Origin: Stenopsyche tienmushanensis
Taxonomy: Eukaryota > Arthropoda > Insecta > Trichoptera > Stenopsychidae
Reading direction: 5' to 3'
DNA length: 64,000 nucleotides
Assembly: GCA_008973525.1 (NCBI GenBank)
Contig: WACJ01000098.1
Location: 868,001-932,000 of the forward strand
Shown here: positions 57,602 through 64,000 of the stretch, in pieces
How the letters are laid out: each line of letters starts with the position of its first letter
How positions within the stretch are numbered: the first letter of the stretch is position 1
The notes under the pieces: generated by a model
Databases searched by the model: none
What the model was told of the DNA's origin: nothing
The model's input: only the letters and a program-made list of their open reading frames with translations
Program-made: the position numbers and the translations under genes

Positions 57602-59217
57602 AATATGAACATGTGCCATTATAAATTCAAATTTATTGAGTCTCGGAATACATGCCACAATTAATAAGATGCGCGCGCATGCGGGAATGCATGGAAAAGA
57701 GGCACACGCAATCGAACTCGGTTAATACGAGCATCAACGTCGTTAGATCTATGTACTATGTATTTTTCGACCTTGGCATGATTGTAAATGTGGATCCTTA
57801 AGAAATCTCTCAGCACAGATTTTTGGGCATTCCGATGGCCACACAAACGATAAACATTTCATTAAAAGTAAAATTAAATTTATTTACATTTTAATATTTA
57901 AAAATGCATCGAACTCGATTATAATATAGTTTTAACTCGTATTGTATATTTCCATGCGCTTAAAACTAGAAACGTTTGATGAGTATAATATGAAAATATC
58001 GTATTTGTAAATAGCTCTTCGTTTTGAAGGATTTAATATTGAGCATGTTTCGTATGATTCTGGATGCTGGAACCGCACAAGCATAGTTGCGTATAATTCT
58101 CGACATGTTTACCAACGAAAGCTCATAAGCTCCATAGCAGAGAATTCCATTATCGAATCTATATTTCCATTTGACGGCACGATTGTTATGCATTGGTGAT
58201 GAAGGCATCGGGGTCCATCATCTCCCCCATGCATTTGAGTAGGCTGAGGACTGTTTTATTCAGAAGGCCCACGAGTGTGAGGAGCACTTAGCGCACTGAT
58301 GGCACCATTTGCATAAACATTTATGGTAAGACATACACTTCAAGCCCAGCAGATTTGAGTCATTAGGCCGGTAATGTTACGGCTGCGATTCTGTTACGAC
58401 TCTTTTGTCGTTACCAGAGCAGTGGGAAACTGTCACACGTCATGCAGCATATAGATAAAGCTGCAGGAGTGTTGCCCCGGACCGCATGTTGGAGCTCCGC
58501 CAAACGTGTCAATAAAGATATGACATATTCCAACACGCGCCCTATTGACCCCCTTTAAACCTAGATGTCGGATCATCGAATTGATTTTATTTTATGGCAT
58601 GCAAATTATGGATGAAGTGCGGTTGTTAAATTTTCCGATGACGAGGCAGACTGTGCGCTTTGGTCGGACGGATCGATTAACTAAATTATTTGGGCTGAGT
58701 GGAGGCAGTCAGTATTGTGCGACTTTCAGCAGGATAAGAAAACACGTATTGCTTGAATACGGCCCTTGAACAAAGGTTGTCGGACCCTTCTAGAGGGCCA
58801 TGTTTGATTACAAGAGCTCCCTCGAAATTGACTTGAGGAGCCATTCTCGTTGCTTTCATTGTCTACGACCGATGGACGTTTTCCATTACGGATGAGTCGC
58901 AGACCTTTAAACGGTTTCGTATGAGTTTTTTATAAATATAAATACGAATTTAATATATTTTGGCGGAAAACTTCAGAAAATAAATTTAAAACAATAACAA
59001 GATCTTATTTATGTAGATGATTTTTGCTTAAACCCTTCCCGTTAAAAAAATCTCAATGCATACATTTAAGGGCCTCAAGCGAAAGAAAATATTAAGCCCT
59101 TTGATTAGTAAGTTAAATTTAAATTGACGTTAATATATATGCTATATTTGTGTATGTCCACCACTTACCGTCCATACAAATCCACTTATCTCTCAAGACC
59201 GCGTAGCGTGAATCAAG
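57602..59217. other. No gene confirmed
   Basis: The part from 58200 to 58870 is GC-richer than average, with a 74-codon frame at 58545-58769 and no recognised domain; it could be conserved non-coding or exonic host DNA, but nothing in the sequence decides this. Confidence 0.4.
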
Positions 59218-59290
59218 CTTGTATATTAATAAATGAACCTTAACACTGTTAATAGTATAAAATATTCGTCATTTCTTCGAGTTAACATAA
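59218..59290 (+). repeat. Dispersed repeat, third partial copy (see 16601)
   Basis: AAATGAACCTTAACACTGTT, AATAGTATAAAATATTCGTC and TTCTTCGA match 16625-16680. Confidence 0.5.
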
Positions 59291-59571
59291 TCAATACACA
59301 TGTATATCTTCGTTCTTAATTTTAATAGACAATAATATTGTATTAGAAATAGAAGTACGCCATTTAAAATGAAGCACAACGAATCGCTTTTCGTAATATT
59401 TGAGAATATTTAAACGGGTAGGGGTACCTTTACAGCACGATCTTTTCATCGATGTACAAGTGTATGATGAGATGCAAGACGCTATATCCGTCTCTGTCTC
59501 AGATTCACTAATCTCCGTACTCAATGTGCGAAAATGCATCCCTTCTTGTCCCTCCCTTCTGATAGGCCCTG

Positions 59572-60150
59572 ACTAAGGAATCCAATCAGCTGCTGAAAAT
59601 GTACGCTCAGCCTCTACACTCGTTGGAGGTATCGTCATCAGATCTTTAAATGCTAGTTCGAGTTGATGACCGCGTGAGCCTCTATTTTCGTATAACACCA
59701 TCAATGTGACTGATTAAATTCCTATCTGCTGAGACACGGACTAAAATTCGCAAAATTCCCGATTCCCCGACAAATAATTTATTTCCGTCGCTGCAGATGA
59801 ATACTTATATACTATAATACTTTGGTGCGATTCGTAATTATATTACGGAGGAATACAAAAATTCTGAACCCCGTATCTATTATATTTCATATCGATATTC
59901 CCATTATTAGAGTCGAGGTGTAGTAAATACATCACCGGTTAATGTAACAATTTGAAAAACATATGTACTGTATATATGTATACATATATTAGACTGTTAC
60001 TGCCCCTAGGCGTCGCCTAAGCTCGTCAATTAGTATTTACGCCACTGTTTCCAAGCTTCAAGATTTCAGCGGGAATGTCTCGATTTAGTAGACTTCATCG
60101 TGCTGGTGAACCATTTCTGTTAGATTAAAATTTCAATCCCGATTTTTAGT
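59572..60150 (-). mobile_element. hAT-associated repeat, copy 3, with hAT transposase C-terminal motif
   Basis: Inverse copy of 11998-12472. At 59573-59656 the minus strand reads LAFKDLMTIPPTSVEAERTF then SAADWIP and a stop. IPPTSVEAERTFSAA is the diagnostic core of the hAT dimerisation domain (Dimer_Tnp_hAT). It confirms that the repeat belongs to or is inserted in a hAT element. The upstream transposase is not readable, being interrupted by the non-coding repeat segment that begins CAGTGGCGTAA, and the usual C-terminal continuation is lost after the stop. Confidence 0.85.
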
Positions 60151-60383
60151 ATATACGAATTAAATCAAAATGTCACTCAATCTTTTTACAAGGAGGTCTT
60201 CGATTATGATTTATAAAGGGCGATGGGGGCAAATATAGTGCATATTGTGGATTCCCATGGAAGATTTATTCTATTGAAATTCGTGTGGTTAAAAGCCCCA
60301 TGTCAAAATTAAAGCGACCTATATAAATCTAAAATTTGTAAGTGTGTAAGTTTTTGAGATTTGTCGACAGTTTTGGTATTGAG
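60151..60383. other. No gene seen
   Basis: Short AT-rich stretch. Confidence 0.5.
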
Positions 60384-60620
60384 GCCAGCATGGCCGAAGG
60401 GTTTGAAACTTCCATTATTGGCTAGTGTGGTATTAGTGGTCACGGGCTCGTGTCCAGGTCAGCGTTTCCTTTTATGTATTCTATTCGGAAATCGGTTTTC
60501 TCAGGTAAGGCAATCCTTGCCGCCAATAATTACTGTCCAGACCAACTTACTTGCGACCCTATTGATCCATCCCATTGACGTCGGTGACCGCTAATGTGAT
60601 TTAGCAAATCTGCCAACAGA
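60384..60620 (+). repeat. Possible tRNA-derived SINE
   Basis: TGGCCGAAGGG (about 60390) resembles a Pol III box A and GGCTCGTGTCC (about 60446) resembles box B with two mismatches, spaced as in a tRNA. The cloverleaf is not convincing. A downstream part with TCAGGTAAGGCAATCC and GATCCATCCCATTGACG would be the SINE body. There is only one copy in the window, so the call is weak. Confidence 0.3.
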
Positions 60621-63125
60621 ATCACGAAAATGTATTTCAAGCACCGTCGGGCGAAAAATGCCGCGTGCTTGACGAAGAACCACCAAGCGGCGGGTCGTCG
60701 CGAGATAAGATTAAAAAGTCCTAACAGAATTTTCAATATCCTCATGCACGAAGTAATTTACACAGTTTCGGATACCACCAACAAGGGAGAATGTATTAAA
60801 TTCAAAGTTCATGAAAGCATGTGTAACCAAATTTAATGTTGGCGAGGGAACTTCGAAATCTTTCCTCACAACATCCACCCGAATTGTGGTTATCTATCCT
60901 ACCATTAGCCAAGAGCAGTGATTCTTAAGCGAAGAAAATAATCCGGGATGAATTTCACTCCGGAGTTGGCACCGAATAACACCATCTTATGCAATCTACT
61001 TTCGTATTCAGGCGGTAATAAAATTTCTTCAAAAATATATTCTGACATATTGGGATTCTAACGGCTAAAATGTGAGAGCTAAACTTTAAAGTTGCCACAA
61101 GATTTATGAAATTTTTCAAGATAAATTATAGCAAAATTATGTTAATTTTGGAAGTATATCCATATATATGATTGAGATTATTAATATAATAAATACGATA
61201 ACTGTGTTCATTTAAAACGAATGTTCATTCATAATTTGAAAAAGCGAGTGATCATTCATTTGGGTTAAATTTGGATGATGATGTATTATAATATATAATA
61301 AACGCCGAAGTATGCAAATTTAAGCATTTAAAAAAAGTAGCCGGCACTGTGAGAGTGACAGTGTTCTCTCTTTATTGCAGCTTCGCGTGCAGATTTCTAT
61401 GTAAGCATGCGCACAACAGTCAAACACCACGTCGCTGGAACTGTGAAGCGCACAGTTCCATACAAAGATTTTTTTATCACTCTCATTAATTGTGAGAAGG
61501 CTACTGATATTAAGATTAAGGATCATATAGTGTATAAATATAAAGGAAAAAATTAAAGTACTCATTATATTAAATTTTATCGTTACGATATCAAGTGGAA
61601 ATAGGCTGAAAATATTATATTTAATGCAGATAAAACTACGACGCTTTAAAATATATCAAAATTATATATCATAATAATAAATTATATTTTATGGGTATCG
61701 ATTGAGAGCCAATCATCCGAAAGGCTTCATATCACTGCTCGGAGCGATCATACGAGTTTAATGGGAAAACATTAGACCTCAGTCTTTCCGCGGGTTGTTC
61801 GTCATTGCCATTAGTTTGATCTGTTTGCCAAAGAGCTTATTCCACCGCAGAATGTTTTGTACATCACAAACTTGAATACCGCCAGAAACTTGTTCATAAT
61901 AATACAGTGCTCCACTCCTCGTGGTGTGTATTAAAGCTCACACGAGCTTTGTAAGAGGTTATCTTAATGTTCCTCAGAACTTCGGCGAAGAACTTTATCT
62001 GACTGTATTAAAAAGTCTCCCGAGATCTCTGACTCTTCTGTTTGCTCAGCTCGGGGCAATCCATGCAAATTTCTTTGAAATTGGCCATGTTTTTGCGAGA
62101 TTTCAAAGCAAACATCCGAGAGATACACACTGCGCGAATATATATTCGCAGATGAACACTTCGCTGTAAAAATTTGCCTTCGCTAAGTTGATTTATCGCC
62201 CTCCGCGTCGGAGCGCTCCTTATGCACTTTGACAAAGTGTTAAAAAAATTAGCTCCTTTTCAAAATACCAAATTACACGGCACGGAAGGCCTATCTGATC
62301 ATCATCACGAAGGGTGGCTTTATCACAGACAGACACCCTCCTTCAAAAAACGACTACGGGTAGGGAACGCCCTTATAGACGGAACTTCCGGTAGATAAAG
62401 ATACGGACGGGCTTCCGGTACAGTTACACCTGACTTAACAAATGGCACTTCTTATTCGCATCGAAAACAGAATGTCTCTTATATGTTGATGTTTTTCTTC
62501 TTTTAAAATGTATTTATAATGAATTAAAAGCGCAATGAATGCGTCTATAGAGGTGCAACATTGGCGAGACACAATGACATATCGTTGTATTTTTTGATAC
62601 ATATAATAATATATATGAACTTCGTTGAATCGATAGATTCGCTTCAACAACATGAGTATTATGAATTTCAACCCATCAATATGAAGAGATGAAATACACA
62701 TACATATGCGCGCGGTATTTATAAAGTTAAATTAAACCCAGATGTGCCCATTGACCCATGTGCAGGACACCGTATTTCTTTATACATAAGTTAACACATT
62801 CCCGTCGGGTTATGCATATTTGCGTCTTTAGCGATGTGATTCATTGGCTTTAAAAAAGGGTCTAACATGTTAAATATTTCAATTTTTGGCAACAAATACT
62901 TCCACATATAATAGATATCCAACGCGATAATTTGACTAAATCATTTAGATTTGGTTCTTATTCAAAGACTACATATGCATAAGACTTATTATCGTTAGGG
63001 TTACAGATATACACTTAAAGACATAGATTTGATTATTATATTATATACATTAAAAAATATTTTTTATCATGGTAATACGAGGTAATGCTGTATCAAAACT
63101 ACTGCTATGTTTACATAGTTCTATA
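60621..63125. other. No gene confirmed; hairpin pair at 61345-61459
   Basis: GGAACTGTG/CACAGTTCC (61437-61459, 5-nt loop) and CACTGT/ACAGTG (61345-61363) are inverted pairs within a GC-richer block. Frames at 60361-60836 and 61921-62235 have no recognised domain. TTAACACATTCCCG at about 62790 could be a piggyBac-like end but is unsupported. Confidence 0.4.
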
Positions 63126-63931
63126 TACTCAAACCTCTTTTTGTGCGATTTCAAAGTTATGCGGTTTTTATTTAAAGCATTTTTTTTAATCATAAGGAGC
63201 ACTGTATCGATATATTTTGGATAAAATAGAAATTAAAAATATATCCACCAAAGAAATTTTCAAAATTCCAATTACTTACAGAATAATAATTATTTTAATA
63301 ACGCAATCAACTAAGCTGGTTTTACAAGAATTAAATCTTTAAACGCGTTTTTCATCAAAACTGATTTACTTCAAATTGGGTACGAATCTTTTCTTTATAA
63401 CCTATTGTTTCATCAGATTTATGTCAAAAATTTATTTTTATATATTTAAAAAAAATTAAAAGTGAAAAAAAGCCAAAAAATGTTTTTTTTATTATTATTT
63501 TATGTTATGTTTTTAAGGTAAAGACTAAAGCATATTTACTAATTAAGAATTATATTCTTAATTAGAAAAAGAGAATCGATTTTGAGTCATATCGAAAATC
63601 GCAACGAAAATTATCAGACAGCGATGATCGTTTGTAATTAAAATAATAGTTATATAGCAGTATAGCATTAGAGATGCCAAACATCCTTAAAATGTTACAA
63701 AAGTATTATTTTTTAATAAAATAGAGTTAAAAAAAATTCAATCCCTTACAGTTTTTTTTATTTTTTATGATATTTTTTGTGCGATTTTGGGTATATTTTT
63801 TAAAGCTGTTTCAAAGTTTATGCGGGTTTTTAATCCATGAAAAGCATCTTCACTTTTTTTATGTAAGTCATAGCCTTTTTTTGTGCGATTTTCTACGAAA
63901 CGCATCTACCGCACAAAAAAAGGTTTAAGTG
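63126..63931. mobile_element. pogo-like MITE, complete copy
   Basis: The ends are TACTCAAACCTCTTTTTGTG (left) and, inverted, CACTTAAACCTTTTTTTGTG (right), with TA on both sides (63124-63125, 63932-63933). The 806-bp interior is AT-rich and has no transposase. TTTTTGTGCGATTT followed by CAAAGTT(T)ATGCGG occurs near both ends in the same orientation (63139 and 63776 onward), so there is also an internal direct repeat. It belongs to the family at 40989 and 41436. Confidence 0.75.
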
Positions 63932-63933
63932 TA

Positions 63934-64000
63934 CAGTGAGACGTCTTAAGCATTTTCTCCAATTTTTTTTAGAACTAATTAAAAAGTTGAATTTTTTGGA
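63934..64000. other. No gene seen
   Basis: Short AT-rich window end. Confidence 0.5.

Noticed and set aside
62790..62815. TTAACACATTCCCG as another piggyBac end
   Set aside because: No matching terminus elsewhere in the window and no subterminal repeat.
1..64000. CRISPR array, bacterial operons or rRNA genes
   Set aside because: No regularly spaced short repeats, no ribosome-binding-site-led gene series, and no rRNA sequence recognised; all evidence is eukaryotic.

Overview
This window reads as AT-rich, non-coding DNA from an animal genome, most likely an arthropod. The evidence is eukaryotic: five nuclear-type tRNA-His genes, several mariner-family transposase relics, hAT elements with 8-bp target duplications, TTAA-flanked piggyBac-like termini, a broken R1-clade LINE, and relics of a Penelope-like element and a Helitron helicase. 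R1-clade LINEs and this mix of mariners are typical of arthropods, but the species cannot be named from the sequence. I found no convincing host protein-coding gene. Almost every open frame is short, overlaps others and has no recognisable domain.

Layout. From 1 to 9 kb the sequence is mostly unrecognised, with two piggyBac-like termini (500, 3000) and three copies (761, 5300, 7876) of a dispersed GC-rich palindromic repeat. From 9.98 to 14.1 kb there is a short mariner deletion derivative, the first copy of a hAT-associated repeat, and the 3' end of a DDE transposase carrying a 65-bp tandem duplication. From 14 to 20 kb the sequence is AT-rich, with one dispersed repeat. From 20.1 to 21.6 kb a degenerate DDE transposase abuts a LINE that has lost its catalytic YADD box. 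From 23.5 to 24.6 kb a foldback element lies next to a mariner relic. A 199-bp hAT MITE with a perfect 8-bp duplication sits at 27.3 kb. Between 33.4 and 42.2 kb lie a mariner retaining all three catalytic aspartates, an AT-rich internal repeat, a mariner deletion derivative with perfect 26-bp inverted repeats, another mariner relic, and pogo-like repeats.

From 45.28 to 48.58 kb a hAT-type element with a perfect 8-bp duplication contains relics of a Penelope-like GIY-YIG endonuclease and a Helitron helicase. Next to it (48.71-48.93 kb) is a minisatellite built from the conserved block of a DDE transposase, with the same 65-bp period as at 13.8 kb, and then the second copy of the hAT repeat.

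From 49.7 to 57.6 kb lies the one clearly functional part: five identical tRNA-His genes (two on minus, three on plus), each followed by the same roughly 28-nt trailer and a T-run. The third hAT repeat copy, with a readable hAT dimerisation motif, is at 59.6-60.1 kb. A pogo-like MITE closes the window at 63.1-63.9 kb.

Functionally, the tRNA-His cluster is the likely active unit. The rest is nested mobile DNA in different stages of decay. I did not find a new multi-gene system. The most unusual items are the tRNA cluster with its trailer and structured spacer, the transposase-derived 65-bp minisatellite at two loci, and the six-copy palindromic repeat.
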